NCBI RefSeq assembly: GCF_003024525.3
Contig: NZ_CP035934.2
Span: 2,356,001 to 2,420,000 of the forward strand
Direction of reading: 5' to 3'
Source of the DNA: Acinetobacter cumulans
Lineage (GTDB): Bacteria; Pseudomonadota; Gammaproteobacteria; Pseudomonadales; Moraxellaceae
Length of the DNA: 64,000 bases
Under the pieces are notes generated by a model. The model was not told where the DNA came from and did no database searches. It saw only the letters and a program-made list of their open reading frames with translations. This document shows, in pieces, positions 1 through 7,876 of the stretch (the stretch's first letter is position 1; every line of letters starts with the position of its first letter). A program made the position numbers and the translations under genes.

Positions 1-578
1 TGCTGTAGCGCGTTTAAACGTGCGAGAACGTTCTCCTTGAGCGGGAAATTAGCCAGCTGTGCATTTTCGGCCTGTGACAGTTGTTCGATATGCTCCGAAA
101 TCCACTGCGGTGGGTACAGAAACAGCGCCTGAGCCCGTACATAGGCTTCTGCACCGCTATTTAACAATAGACTGATTCGAGCTTGGAAGCATTTTTGCGT
201 ATGCGGGTCTAATTCATTCCATGCATTAATCGGCGTTAAGCTTTTCATTATTAAGGGCAGATTTTGCTGTGCAATTAACCGCGCCAGCTCTATGCCGATA
301 TGCCCGCCTAGCGCATGTCCGACCACATGAAAGGTCTGAATTTTTGCGTCGAATAGAATATTCAGCAGCTGCTGCGCCAGATGCTGCATGCTGTATGGTT
401 GTGGCAAATGCGCTGCACCTGCATGACAGCCTTCTTGGTCATATAAAACCACATGAAAGTGCTGTTGAAATGCGTGCAGCTGTGGCTGCCAAAAAGCGCC
501 ATGACCACCTAAGCCTGAAGAAAAAACCACATAATCTGCATTTGGATTATGTATACAAGGATGAATCTGATAATGCAT
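1..578 (-). CDS. rutD: RutD-like alpha/beta hydrolase, C-terminus outside window
   Basis: Alpha/beta-hydrolase of the pyrimidine-degradation (Rut) pathway, where RutD is thought to help hydrolyse the aminoacrylate or carbamate intermediate in the cytosol. Reading on the minus strand from the ATG at 576-578, the protein opens MHYQIHPCIHNPN, has an oxyanion-region motif SSGLGGHGAFW near residue 20 and a nucleophile-elbow-like GHALGGHIG near residue 88, where Ala replaces the usual Ser, as I recall for E. coli RutD. It ends at the window edge near FPLKENVLARLNALQ, another RutD-like stretch. The remaining C-terminal part and any other rut genes lie to the left and cannot be seen. Confidence 0.85.
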   Translation of the reverse strand, partial: MHYQIHPCIHNPNADYVVFSSGLGGHGAFWQPQLHAFQQHFHVVLYDQEGCHAGAAHLPQPYSMQHLAQQLLNILFDAKIQTFHVVGHALGGHIGIELARLIAQQNLPLIMKSLTPINAWNELDPHTQKCFQARISLLLNSGAEAYVRAQALFLYPPQWISEHIEQLSQAENAQLANFPLKENVLARLNALQ

Positions 579-667
579 TGAACGGCCTGTGCTTTCATAA
601 ATATTTTACCATTCAGCAAAATATGTGCCTATTCAATACTATTTCAATTTGCAACTTAGCGATCGTT

Positions 668-925
668 TTAAATCCAGTACACATTTAAGCTATAAAAGAA
701 CTCATTTACCTCAAAGCGTACTTGATACCCCATTTGAGTTAATTCCGCAGACAGCGCACGAATTTGGTCTAAAGGTAAGTGCTTTGGCAATACCGTAAAC
801 ACCGCAGTATTGCCCTGCTTCGCATTACTTTCTATTTGCTGTGCTAATCGTATTTTGTACTGCTCAATATTTAAATTGGCATGTATAGAAAACTCTTTCG
901 CTTCTTTTGCACTAATAAAACTCAT
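668..925 (-). CDS. small conserved-looking hypothetical protein
   Basis: An 85-residue protein that I do not recognise. It has no signal peptide or membrane segment and reads as a small soluble alpha/beta protein, with the stretch LPKHLPLDQIRALSAELTQMG in the middle followed by a beta-like GYQVRFEVNEFF. The start is supported by a purine-rich ribosome site (AGAGAA) about five bases before the ATG. It lies 89 bases upstream of rutD in the same direction, so the two may be co-transcribed, though the gap leaves room for a separate promoter. No function is claimed. Confidence 0.6.
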   Translation of the reverse strand: MSFISAKEAKEFSIHANLNIEQYKIRLAQQIESNAKQGNTAVFTVLPKHLPLDQIRALSAELTQMGYQVRFEVNEFFYSLNVYWI

Positions 926-1062
926 TTTATTCTCTGCTGTTGTTATTTTGACTTAAACATAGCGTAGCTCGATTTTATTTTCATCGCTTATTTTGCAACC
1001 AAAACTTACATAAGCTGTTATTTTTATTACTGAGTTTATAGGGCTATTTTTAACCATTAAGC

Positions 1063-1088
1063 AAAAAAGCACCTTTTCAGGTGCTTTT
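1063..1088 (-). terminator. Rho-independent terminator after the degS-like gene
   Basis: A perfect 10-base stem (AAAAGCACCT / AGGTGCTTTT) with a four-base loop, followed on the minus strand by a T run. It lies just past the stop of the protease gene. Confidence 0.85.
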
Positions 1089-1101
1089 AGTGTGAATCAC
1101 T

Positions 1102-2286
1102 TTAACGCGGTAATGGAATATACTGCGCATCAGAATTCTGGTTTTGTACTTGGCGCTCTGTCACCACAACATTTAAAGTCATTGGCTTGCCATCGCGCTC
1201 AATTGACACTTGTATTGTGCTGTTCGGTGCTTGCATCGCGACATAATTAATTAAGTAAGAAGCTGAGCCAATCTGCTCATCATTGACTTTCAATATTTTA
1301 TCGCCTTTTTGGAAGCCAGCCTTATCCGCTGGACCATTTTTCTGTACATTCGCTACAACCACACCAGGTGCCTTGGTCTCAAAAACATTATCCTGAGAAA
1401 CCGCTTGTAAGCTAATGCCCATATAGCCACGTACCACGCGACCATCTTTTAAAATCGCATTCATAATTTGTTGGCAAATTTTTGCTGGAATCGCAAAACC
1501 AATTCCAAGTGATCCGCCCGATTGCGAGAAGATCGCCGTATTTACACCAATCAAATTACCTGCCACATCAATTAAAGCACCGCCTGAGTTGCCGGGATTA
1601 ATTGCAGCATCGGTTTGAATAAAATCTTCATAGGTATTAATCCCTAGATCAGAACGACCAGTGGCAGAAATAATCCCCTGTGTTACGGTTTGGCCCACAC
1701 CGAATGGATTACCAATAGCAAGTACAACATCGCCTACTTCATTACCACTTAATTTAAATGGCAATACAGGCAAATTATTTAATTCAATTTTAATCACAGC
1801 CAAATCTGTGTCTGGATCTGTACCAATGACTTTAGCAGATGCGCGTCGGCCGTCACGTAAAGCCACCACGATTTGATCCGCCTGAGCAATGACATGGTTA
1901 TTCGTCAAAATATAACCATCTGGGCGTACAATCACACCAGAACCTAAGCTATTTTCATTTGGGTCTTGGCTTTGGCCATCTGGCAATTGATTACCAAAAA
2001 ATTCTCGAAAAGCAGGATCATTCAGCAAAGGATGATCTAATTGTTTCACTTTTTGAGTGGTAAAAATATTCACCACTGCTGGCGCGGCTACTTTAACAGC
2101 TGCACTATAAGACACCACACCACCTGTACGCGTTGTATCAATAAGTGGTTCTAGCTTTTCTGCAGGCATTTTTATCCCATCAGCCGCCACAGGCGCTTTA
2201 GGTTTTTGTAATTGATGCCAACCGAAAAAACCTATAATCACAATTATGAGTAACACCCAAGGTAACCACGTAAAGGTCCGGCGCAC
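1102..2286 (-). CDS. degS: DegS/AlgW-type periplasmic serine protease (S1C, PDZ)
   Basis: Membrane-anchored HtrA-family protease. DegS/AlgW proteins sense misfolded outer-membrane proteins through their PDZ domain and cleave the anti-sigma factor RseA/MucA in the periplasm. The 394-residue protein has one N-terminal membrane segment (about residues 8-24) and no cleavable signal. The trypsin-like domain follows with the catalytic triad visible: His131 in LTNNHVIAQ, Asp161 in DPDTDLAV and Ser234 in NPGNSGGAL. A single PDZ domain occupies about residues 285-375. One PDZ and a membrane anchor favour DegS/AlgW over DegP, which has two PDZ domains. The gene is divergent from the Nif3-like gene. A role in a sigma-E pathway is inferred from the family. 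Confidence 0.88.
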   Translation of the reverse strand: MRRTFTWLPWVLLIIVIIGFFGWHQLQKPKAPVAADGIKMPAEKLEPLIDTTRTGGVVSYSAAVKVAAPAVVNIFTTQKVKQLDHPLLNDPAFREFFGNQLPDGQSQDPNENSLGSGVIVRPDGYILTNNHVIAQADQIVVALRDGRRASAKVIGTDPDTDLAVIKIELNNLPVLPFKLSGNEVGDVVLAIGNPFGVGQTVTQGIISATGRSDLGINTYEDFIQTDAAINPGNSGGALIDVAGNLIGVNTAIFSQSGGSLGIGFAIPAKICQQIMNAILKDGRVVRGYMGISLQAVSQDNVFETKAPGVVVANVQKNGPADKAGFQKGDKILKVNDEQIGSASYLINYVAMQAPNSTIQVSIERDGKPMTLNVVVTERQVQNQNSDAQYIPLPR

Positions 2287-2459
2287 GCTTATATCCTCTA
2301 AAATATTTTTAATTTATTTGATGACTCAGTCATTTAGCTCATATTGTAATGCAAAAAATGCTGTTCTTATTAAAATAAACACAGAGTTTTGTCATGCTTT
2401 AGTTACAATTAAACGCATATAGTGACCGCTGAAATACTGCGAATTTTAAAGAGATGTTT

Positions 2460-3218
2460 ATGGCGCAATTAAACGAAATTATTCAATGGTGTGATCAAAC
2501 TTTAAAATCTCGTGAATTTAAAGATTACGCACCCAACGGCCTACAAATTGAAGGTAAAGCTGAAGTACATAAAATTCTGTGTGCAGTGACTGCATCTCAA
2601 GATGCCATTGATGCTGCTATTGCTGCTGGTGCAGATATGCTTTTAGTCCATCATGGCTATTTTTGGAAAGGTGAAGCCTACCCAATTACAGGCATGCGTG
2701 GAAAACGCATTAAGAGCTTAATTCAAAATGACATCTCATTGGTGGGTTATCACTTACCTTTAGATAGTCACCCGACACTTGGTAATAATACGGCCATTGC
2801 AGACATTTTAGAACTGCAAAATATTGAAGCGCTTGACCCAACTGAGCGCAACCCGATTGGCAATATTGGCTATCTTGCAAAAGCAATGTCGCCTGAAGCA
2901 TTTAAGCAGTTGCTGTCGGAACGTTTAGGTTTTGACGCAATACACTTGCCTGCGGATAAAACCAGCATTCAAAAAGTCGGCTTCTGTACAGGTGGCGCGC
3001 AAGATTATATTTCTAAAGCCTTTGAGCAAGGCTGTGATGCGTATATTTCAGGTGAAGTCAGTGAACGTACTTTTTATGAAGCGAAAGAGTTAGGCGTCCA
3101 CTACTATGCTTGTGGCCACCATGCGACTGAGCGTTATGGTGTGCAGCGCCTTGGAAAAGCTATTTCAGAACAATTCAATATTGAGTATAGTTATTTCGAA
3201 TTAAACAATCCGATTTAA
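2460..3218 (+). CDS. Nif3-like dinuclear metal-centre protein (YbgI family)
   Basis: NIF3/YbgI family protein, a ring-forming cytosolic protein that binds two metal ions; its biochemical role is still unclear in most bacteria. The translation shows the family signatures: NGLQIEG near residue 24, LVHHGYFW near residue 64 with the metal-binding HH pair, GYHLPLD near residue 96, SGEVSERTFYEA near residue 198, and a C-terminal ACGHHATERYGV that supplies further metal ligands. I place the start at 2460 (MAQLNEII) rather than the in-frame ATG six bases earlier, because the AAAGAG ribosome site ends right at that earlier ATG and fits the later one. Confidence 0.88.
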   Translation: MAQLNEIIQWCDQTLKSREFKDYAPNGLQIEGKAEVHKILCAVTASQDAIDAAIAAGADMLLVHHGYFWKGEAYPITGMRGKRIKSLIQNDISLVGYHLPLDSHPTLGNNTAIADILELQNIEALDPTERNPIGNIGYLAKAMSPEAFKQLLSERLGFDAIHLPADKTSIQKVGFCTGGAQDYISKAFEQGCDAYISGEVSERTFYEAKELGVHYYACGHHATERYGVQRLGKAISEQFNIEYSYFELNNPI

Positions 3219-3377
3219 TTTTTCAAATAAGCCTGTTTTTGACATTTGGCCTTATACGTTTAATTTCGAGCTTTATTCTGTATTCTTATTTATAAGCAAT
3301 GCGCAATTTGACTCGATTATCTATTACAATAAGTGCACTTAATGTCAAAACCCAGCAAAATGCAAGGAATTGAAAAC

Positions 3378-4004
3378 ATGACAACGATTACTTTACCAGC
3401 GTTACCATACGGTTACGAAGATCTTGCTCCACACATCAGCAAAGAAACTTTAGAATTCCACCACGACAAGCATCACAACACTTATGTTGTTAACTTGAAC
3501 AACCTAATTGCTGGTACAGACCTTGAAGGCAAATCTTTAGAAGAAATCATCACAGCTGTAGCTGGCGATGCTTCTAAAGCTGGCGTATTCAACAATGCTG
3601 CGCAAGTTTGGAACCACACTTTCTACTGGAACTGTATGGCTAAAAACGGCGGCGGTAAAGCTACTGGCGCTTTGGCTACTAAAATTGACGAAGCTTTCGG
3701 TTCTTACGAAAAATTCGCTGAAGAGTTTGCAGCGGCAGCTACAACTCAATTCGGTTCAGGCTGGGCTTGGTTAGTTGCTGATGAAGTAAACGGCAACCTT
3801 TCTATCCTTAAAACTTCAAATGCTGACACGCCACTTGCTCACGGTAAAGTTGCTGTGTTGACGATTGACGTTTGGGAACACGCTTACTACATCGATTTCC
3901 GTAACGCTCGTCCTAAGTACATCTCTACTTTCCTTGAAAGCCTAGTGAACTGGGACTATGCAAATGCTAAATACGCTGGCCAAGCTGCTGGTGTTGAAAA
4001 ATAA
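3378..4004 (+). CDS. sodB: superoxide dismutase [Fe]
   Basis: Iron-type superoxide dismutase, converting superoxide to hydrogen peroxide and oxygen in the cytosol. The 208-residue protein (start MTTITLPALPYGYEDL) carries the four metal ligands: His28 (LEFHHDKHH), His80 (AQVWNHTFYW), Asp164 and His168 (DVWEHAYYID). The surrounding residues AAQVWNHTFYWNCM and FGSGWAWLV match the iron rather than the manganese form. The reading frame stays open 45 bases further upstream, but AAGGAAT lies about eight bases before the ATG at 3378 and fixes the start there. It appears to be a single-gene unit with its own terminator. Codon use is biased as in highly expressed genes. Confidence 0.95.
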   Translation: MTTITLPALPYGYEDLAPHISKETLEFHHDKHHNTYVVNLNNLIAGTDLEGKSLEEIITAVAGDASKAGVFNNAAQVWNHTFYWNCMAKNGGGKATGALATKIDEAFGSYEKFAEEFAAAATTQFGSGWAWLVADEVNGNLSILKTSNADTPLAHGKVAVLTIDVWEHAYYIDFRNARPKYISTFLESLVNWDYANAKYAGQAAGVEK

Positions 4005-4030
4005 GATCTTTTGATTTTATTTCAGCATAA

Positions 4031-4059
4031 AAAAATCACCCTGAATGGGTGATTTTTTT
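4031..4059 (+). terminator. Rho-independent terminator of sodB
   Basis: Stem AAATCACCC / GGGTGATTT with a five-base loop and a run of seven Ts, 27 bases after the sodB stop. Confidence 0.9.
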
Positions 4060-4176
4060 ATGGGTTAAGTAAATCTAAAAAAATTGTGAAACATGGTCTA
4101 TTTATTGATCATGGAACGTGGCAAACTGAACCGTACCGGGTTTGTCGGAGAGTCAATATTCTGAGAGACTATCCCG

Positions 4177-4494
4177 ATGACAAAATTAAAATATGCCCCT
4201 GAAATCAGAGAAAGAGCGGTTCAATTATTGATTGAATCTGAAAAAGATTATCCATCGAATTGGGCTGCGATCACCGCTATTGCTCCCAAGATAGGTTGTA
4301 CTCCTGAAACACTACGTGTTTGGTATCAAAAATATTTAGATAAACTAAATCCAGTTAAAGTACAGCAGCTTTCAGACCAAGAACGTATCAAACAACTCGA
4401 ACGCGAAAATAAAGAACTGCAACGCGCCAATGAGATTCTACGTAAAGCAGCCGCTTTTTTCGCCCAGGCGGAACTCGACCGCCCACACAAATAA
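4177..4494 (+). CDS. IS3-family transposase OrfA
   Basis: The 105-residue OrfA of the element: a DNA-binding helix-turn-helix protein that recognises the inverted repeats. The N-terminal half holds the HTH region (IRERAVQLLIE, then WAAITAIAPKIGCTPETLR), and the C-terminal half is a leucine-zipper-like coil (RIKQLERENKELQRANEILR). The frame of OrfB is open back to about 4446 and so covers a T6 run at 4455-4460 inside orfA. That run is the likely site of the -1 ribosomal slip that makes the OrfAB transposase. The orfA stop overlaps the orfB ATG. Confidence 0.92.
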   Translation: MTKLKYAPEIRERAVQLLIESEKDYPSNWAAITAIAPKIGCTPETLRVWYQKYLDKLNPVKVQQLSDQERIKQLERENKELQRANEILRKAAAFFAQAELDRPHK

Positions 4495-5396
4495 TGGTGG
4501 ATTTTATCCATAATAATAAAGAGCTGTACGGAGTCGAGGCGATTTGTAGAATTTTACCGATCGCACCCTCAACCTATTACCGGACTCTAGATCTCTGCGA
4601 AAACCCAGAACATCGAGCAAAGCGAGATCTACATGACTTGCATCATGCTGAACAAATTAAACGAATTTGGAAGGAAAGTTCAGGTCGATATGGTGTACGT
4701 AAAGTTTGGCAAAAACTGAAACGTGAAGGCTATATTATTGCACGCTGTACAGTTGCTCGATTGATGCAAAAGCTAGGTATACAAGGTGTTTGGCGAGGTA
4801 AGAATAAACAAACTACCCATAGCCGAGATGATCAAAAACGAGCAGATGACTTGGTGAAACGCAATTTTAGTGCTGATCACCCTGACCAGCTGTGGGTCGC
4901 TGACTTTACGTATATTCAAACAAATTCAGGCTGGGTCTATACCGCCTTTATTATTGATGTGTTCTCGCGAGCAATTGTTGGATGGAAAGTATCAACACGG
5001 ATGAATACAGACATGGTGCTCGATGCACTGGAGCAAGCATTGCATGATCGAGGCATGCCAAAGAACGTGATTCATCATAGTGACAGAGGTGTGCAATATC
5101 TTTCCATTCGTTATACCAATCGTTTAGAAGCAGCAAATTTACGAGCATCAGTCGGTACGACCGGTGATTCATACGATAATGCTTTGGCTGAAACAGTGAA
5201 TGGGTTATACAAAACAGAGGTGATTGAATATTTAAAAGCAGACTGGCAAGGTTTAGCGGATGTACAACTTGCGACATTAAATTGGGTAGATTGGTTCAAC
5301 AAAAAGCGTGTACACAGCGCATTGGGTTATGTATCGCCTTTTGAGTTTGAAGCAATGTACTATGATAAGATTAACCCGTTAGGTCACGTGGCCTAA
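4494..5396 (+). CDS. IS3-family transposase OrfB (DDE integrase core)
   Basis: The 300-residue catalytic part of the transposase. The N-terminal HTH_21-like region (YGVEAICRILPIAPSTYYR) and the RYGVRKVWQKL stretch precede an rve-type DDE core with Asp in LWVADFTYI, Asp in VIHHSDRGVQY and Glu in DNALAETVNGLYK, followed by the usual C-terminal WFNKKRVHSALGYVSP. All three acidic residues are present, so this copy looks active. From about base 4925 to the end it is nearly identical to the second copy, while the 5' part is clearly diverged from it. Confidence 0.92.
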   Translation: MVDFIHNNKELYGVEAICRILPIAPSTYYRTLDLCENPEHRAKRDLHDLHHAEQIKRIWKESSGRYGVRKVWQKLKREGYIIARCTVARLMQKLGIQGVWRGKNKQTTHSRDDQKRADDLVKRNFSADHPDQLWVADFTYIQTNSGWVYTAFIIDVFSRAIVGWKVSTRMNTDMVLDALEQALHDRGMPKNVIHHSDRGVQYLSIRYTNRLEAANLRASVGTTGDSYDNALAETVNGLYKTEVIEYLKADWQGLADVQLATLNWVDWFNKKRVHSALGYVSPFEFEAMYYDKINPLGHVA

Positions 5397-5520
5397 CTTA
5401 AATAAAAATGTCTCCGACAAACCCGGTACGGTTCAAAAGCTTAAAAGAATCAATAAATAAGCAATTATCAAATCTTTGGATAATAAAAAAACATTTAAGT
5501 ACTTAATCTTCCATTTTTAC

Positions 5521-5549
5521 TTGACCGCTTTAGCTTTCATCCCTAAAAT
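5521..5549 (+). promoter_or_regulatory. sigma-70 promoter for the first two tRNA-Asn genes
   Basis: TTGACC (5521-5526), a 17-base spacer and TAAAAT (5544-5549) end 11 bases before the first tRNA. This is near-consensus and similar to the promoters at 6026 and 6744. Confidence 0.75.
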
Positions 5550-5560
5550 GCGCATCAGAT

Positions 5561-5636
5561 TCTCCAATAGCTCAGTCGGTAGAGCGACGGACTGTTAATC
5601 CGCAGGTCCCTGGTTCGAGCCCAGGTTGGAGAGCCA
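5561..5636 (+). tRNA. tRNA-Asn (GTT)
   Basis: A 76-base cloverleaf with anticodon GTT in ACTGTTAAT, D-loop AGCTCAGTCGGTAGAGC, T-arm GGTTCGAGCC and an encoded CCA. The acceptor stem is TCTCCAA / TTGGAGA. It is the first of four Asn genes and is separated from the second by only five bases, so the two are probably one transcript. Confidence 0.97.
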
Positions 5637-5641
5637 TCTAT

Positions 5642-5717
5642 TCTTCCATAGCTCAGTCGGTAGAGCGACGGACTGTTAATCCGCAGGTCCCTGGTTCGAG
5701 CCCAGGTGGAAGAGCCA
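5642..5717 (+). tRNA. tRNA-Asn (GTT)
   Basis: The same body and GTT anticodon as the other three copies, with acceptor stem TCTTCCA / TGGAAGA and encoded CCA. Changes in the acceptor stem are compensated on both sides, so the gene should fold normally. A terminator follows at once. Confidence 0.97.
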
Positions 5718-5723
5718 GATTCT

Positions 5724-5756
5724 AAAAAGCCCACTCATTACGAAGTGGGCTTTTTT
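5724..5756 (+). terminator. terminator of the first tRNA-Asn pair
   Basis: Stem GCCCACT / AGTGGGC flanked by A5 and T6, starting seven bases after the tRNA. Confidence 0.9.
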
Positions 5757-6025
5757 ATACCTAAAATTTATTGCCCTTATAACAATAATATTTACACTCA
5801 ATTATGGCACTCATGGATTAGTTCAATCTGCTTATGCATAAATTATGACTTAGATTTCCATACAACACACATAACTTACAATTGGTAAGTAGCTAACTAA
5901 AAAATAAATTTCATAATTAAAGCTTAATCCAATATAAAAACATCAATATTAATGCTCAGATTTTACCTTCTTGCCTGTTTTTAAATCATTTAATCTTAAA
6001 ATATTGCTTTTTTTTATTTACACCC
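5757..6025. other. A+T-rich spacer between tRNA genes, no gene seen
   Basis: About 270 bases of A+T-rich sequence between the terminator of the second tRNA and the promoter of the third. The only open frame (60 codons) starts inside the tRNA and reads through the terminator, so it is not a gene. I see no repeat or RNA gene here. Confidence 0.6.
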
Positions 6026-6054
6026 TTGACCCATTCAGCTTTGCCACATAGAAT
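6026..6054 (+). promoter_or_regulatory. sigma-70 promoter for the third tRNA-Asn
   Basis: TTGACC (6026-6031), a 17-base spacer and TAGAAT (6049-6054). The sequence TTTGCCACATAGAAT is shared with the fourth tRNA promoter. Confidence 0.82.
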
Positions 6055-6065
6055 GCGTCTCAGAT

Positions 6066-6141
6066 TCTCCCATAGCTCAGTCGGTAGAGCGACGGACTGT
6101 TAATCCGCAGGTCCCTGGTTCGAGCCCAGGTGGGAGAGCCA
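6066..6141 (+). tRNA. tRNA-Asn (GTT)
   Basis: A 76-base Asn tRNA with anticodon GTT, acceptor stem TCTCCCA / TGGGAGA and encoded CCA. It matches the fourth copy base for base over the mature region. Confidence 0.97.
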
Positions 6142-6146
6142 AATTC

Positions 6147-6181
6147 AAAAAAGCCCAAGCATTTAAGCCTTGGGCTTTTTT
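6147..6181 (+). terminator. terminator of the third tRNA-Asn
   Basis: Stem GCCCAAG / CTTGGGC with A6 before and T6 after. The same hairpin follows the fourth copy. Confidence 0.9.
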
Positions 6182-6363
6182 ATTGCCTAGCACTTTCCCC
6201 CTACTTTAAATACTTCCGTTTCTTATAAAATGCAGCCTATTATTTTATAGATCACTACTCCCTCCAAAGCCATCCATACAACCCAAACGCTGTATTTTCT
6301 GCTTTCATCTACACGCTATTCGCTATACCTTAAAGCCATACAGACTTTATAAGGAGAATAAAA

Positions 6364-6669
6364 ATGGAACTTCCATGGCTGAAATCTATGATTTTTTGGA
6401 CCATCTTAATTATTGCGGTGTTAGGGATTTTTCAATGCACGCAACGCTCTGAAAATAATAAACAAGCCTCTAACCAAATGTATGAGCGCTTATATCAATG
6501 CACAAAAGAGCTACCAATCACGCAAAAAACAACACTTAGAACCATTCAAAGCCAAATTCACCCTCAAATGAAGCAACAAGAATTAATGACACTAATTGCA
6601 AGCTGTCGTAAAGTTACACCTTCACAAAGTGCTGATGCTTATGTGAATGCCATTAAAAATCTTTCTTAA
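6364..6669 (+). CDS. small membrane-anchored hypothetical protein
   Basis: A 101-residue protein that I do not recognise, lying between the third and fourth tRNA-Asn genes. One N-terminal hydrophobic segment (about residues 8-24, MIFWTILIIAVLGIF) is followed by a polar, Gln-rich domain with two cysteines (YQCTKEL and IASCRK), which could form a disulfide if that part is periplasmic. AAGGAGA seven bases before the ATG is a strong ribosome site and makes this a real gene. Its placement inside a tRNA cluster, with terminators on both sides, suggests a separate unit. Function unknown. Confidence 0.7.
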   Translation: MELPWLKSMIFWTILIIAVLGIFQCTQRSENNKQASNQMYERLYQCTKELPITQKTTLRTIQSQIHPQMKQQELMTLIASCRKVTPSQSADAYVNAIKNLS

Positions 6670-6743
6670 AAATATTAAATTGAGCATTTTGACTACTTTT
6701 AAGACACTTAATTCAATTTTGACTGTTTTTCCTAATCAATGAC

Positions 6744-6772
6744 TTGACCAAAGCACGTTTGCCACATAGAAT
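6744..6772 (+). promoter_or_regulatory. sigma-70 promoter for the fourth tRNA-Asn
   Basis: TTGACC (6744-6749), a 17-base spacer and TAGAAT (6767-6772), in a context shared with the third copy. Confidence 0.82.
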
Positions 6773-6783
6773 TCCTTTCAGAT

Positions 6784-6859
6784 TCTCCCATAGCTCAGTC
6801 GGTAGAGCGACGGACTGTTAATCCGCAGGTCCCTGGTTCGAGCCCAGGTGGGAGAGCCA
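6784..6859 (+). tRNA. tRNA-Asn (GTT)
   Basis: A 76-base Asn tRNA with anticodon GTT, acceptor stem TCTCCCA / TGGGAGA and encoded CCA. It is the last of the four copies within 1.3 kb. Confidence 0.97.
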
Positions 6860-6866
6860 AGATTCT

Positions 6867-6899
6867 AAAAGCCCAAGCATTTAAGCCTTGGGCTTTTTC
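6867..6899 (+). terminator. terminator of the fourth tRNA-Asn
   Basis: Stem GCCCAAG / CTTGGGC followed by T5, the same as after the third copy. The longest open frame of the next gene would start inside this hairpin, which argues for a later start there. Confidence 0.88.
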
Positions 6900-6917
6900 T
6901 TATGTGTAAGTTTTAGC

Positions 6918-7364
6918 GTGCTCGACTTAAATCAACTTATATTTTTTATTATCGGCTGTTTAGCAAGTTTCACTTTGCTATGTATGCTATTTCCAAAATT
7001 CTTTTATCGTAAGCAAAAGTTCTATCCACGTCGTGTCATTACACATTTTGAAAGTAAAATGTATGCGCGCCTGTTAGAAGCCCTCCCACAGCATCATGTG
7101 CTGGCTCAAGTTGCTTTTAGTGCACTTATCACCAACCACCAATATAAAATCCGTAATCTCTTTAACCGCAAAGTCACTGATTTTGTGATTTTAGATCATG
7201 ACTTTAATGTAGTCGTGATTATAGAATTGGACGATCGATCGCATTTAGGCAAAGAAAAGGCCGATGCAGAACGTGATGCAATGTTAGAAGAAGCTGGGTA
7301 TCGGGTACTCCGCTATACCAATATTCCCAGTGCAATCACCCTCAAAAACGATATTCTTCGTTAG
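6918..7364 (+). CDS. DUF2726-domain membrane-anchored protein
   Basis: DUF2726 proteins have a fold resembling PD-(D/E)xK nucleases; their role is not established. After an N-terminal membrane segment (LIFFIIGCLASFTLLCMLF) comes a basic linker (FYRKQKFYPRR) and the domain itself, with KVTDFVILDHDFNVVVIIELDD carrying the spaced acidic residues of the nuclease-like core, then a conserved end (ERDAMLEEAGYRVLRY). The frame is open from a TTG at 6888, but that lies in the tRNA terminator. I chose the GTG at 6918, which keeps the membrane segment; the ribosome site is weak and the start is uncertain. Confidence 0.7.
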   Translation: MLDLNQLIFFIIGCLASFTLLCMLFPKFFYRKQKFYPRRVITHFESKMYARLLEALPQHHVLAQVAFSALITNHQYKIRNLFNRKVTDFVILDHDFNVVVIIELDDRSHLGKEKADAERDAMLEEAGYRVLRYTNIPSAITLKNDILR

Positions 7365-7444
7365 CAAAATCGATATCACAAGAATGATGTGTAATAAACC
7401 TCATACACATTACTCAGATGTGCAATGAATTAAAAATTGAAGTC

Positions 7445-7472
7445 AAAAAAGCCAATCATCTGATTGGCTTTT
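7445..7472. terminator. bidirectional terminator between convergent genes
   Basis: Stem GCCAATCA / TGATTGGC with a two-base top and A and T runs on the two sides. It can serve the DUF2726 gene on the plus strand and the 78-residue gene on the minus strand. Confidence 0.85.
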
Positions 7473-7500
7473 GAATCAACTTTTTAGCAGATCTCTACAT

Positions 7501-7737
7501 CTACTTTGCAGTGGTTGTCGTATCTGCTTCAGAGCTGGCTTGCGTTGCTTTTGTAGCCTCACGTGCTTGTATACGTGCTAAATTTTCCGCTTTAATTCGA
7601 GCATATTCAGCCTGATTCTTCTCATCACTGGTTACTGCTAAATACGCCATACTCATCAAAAAGACAGGGATAAGCAAACCCAATGACATCAAAATAATCA
7701 TTTTCTTTTGATTTGGTTTTGTTTCGGATGTAGACAT
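7501..7737 (-). CDS. small single-pass membrane protein, unknown
   Basis: A 78-residue protein: a short polar N-terminus (MSTSETKPNQKK), one membrane helix at about residues 13-33 (MIILMSLGLLIPVFLMSMAY), then a charged helical region (EYARIKAENLARIQAREA) and a Thr/Ala-rich tail. No family is recognised. It has a good terminator and no overlapping better candidate, so it is probably expressed. It lies 139 bases downstream of the monooxygenase gene on the same strand. Confidence 0.55.
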   Translation of the reverse strand: MSTSETKPNQKKMIILMSLGLLIPVFLMSMAYLAVTSDEKNQAEYARIKAENLARIQAREATKATQASSEADTTTTAK

Positions 7738-7876
7738 CTAAACCCCTACAGATTGTTGCGCTATTCGGTGGCCGTCCAATATAGCAAAAATTAGAAAAGC
7801 CACAACCAATATACGCATCTCTAGCACCTATGCGAGACACGTTTGCATTGCAAATCGTGTTCGCATAGCCACCATA

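Larger units (their letters stand above)
4127..5435 (+). mobile_element. IS3-family (IS51-like) insertion sequence, intact copy
   Basis: A 1309-base element bounded by perfect 25-base inverted repeats (4127-4151 and 5411-5435) that begin TGAACCGTACCGGG. It carries two overlapping frames, orfA and orfB, in the -1 arrangement of IS3-family elements. No target-site duplication is visible: the left flank reads CAAAC and the right flank AAAGC. This may mean that the two ends had different histories. It sits between the sodB terminator and the tRNA-Asn cluster without breaking a recognisable gene. A second, damaged copy lies at 49480-50802. Confidence 0.93.

Noticed and set aside
269..688. A 139-codon open frame on the plus strand
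   Set aside because: It lies antisense to the rutD-like gene, whose translation matches a known family along its length; the plus-strand product has no plausible domain or ribosome site.
5706..5888. A 60-codon frame after the second tRNA-Asn
   Set aside because: It starts inside the tRNA and crosses its terminator; no ribosome site.
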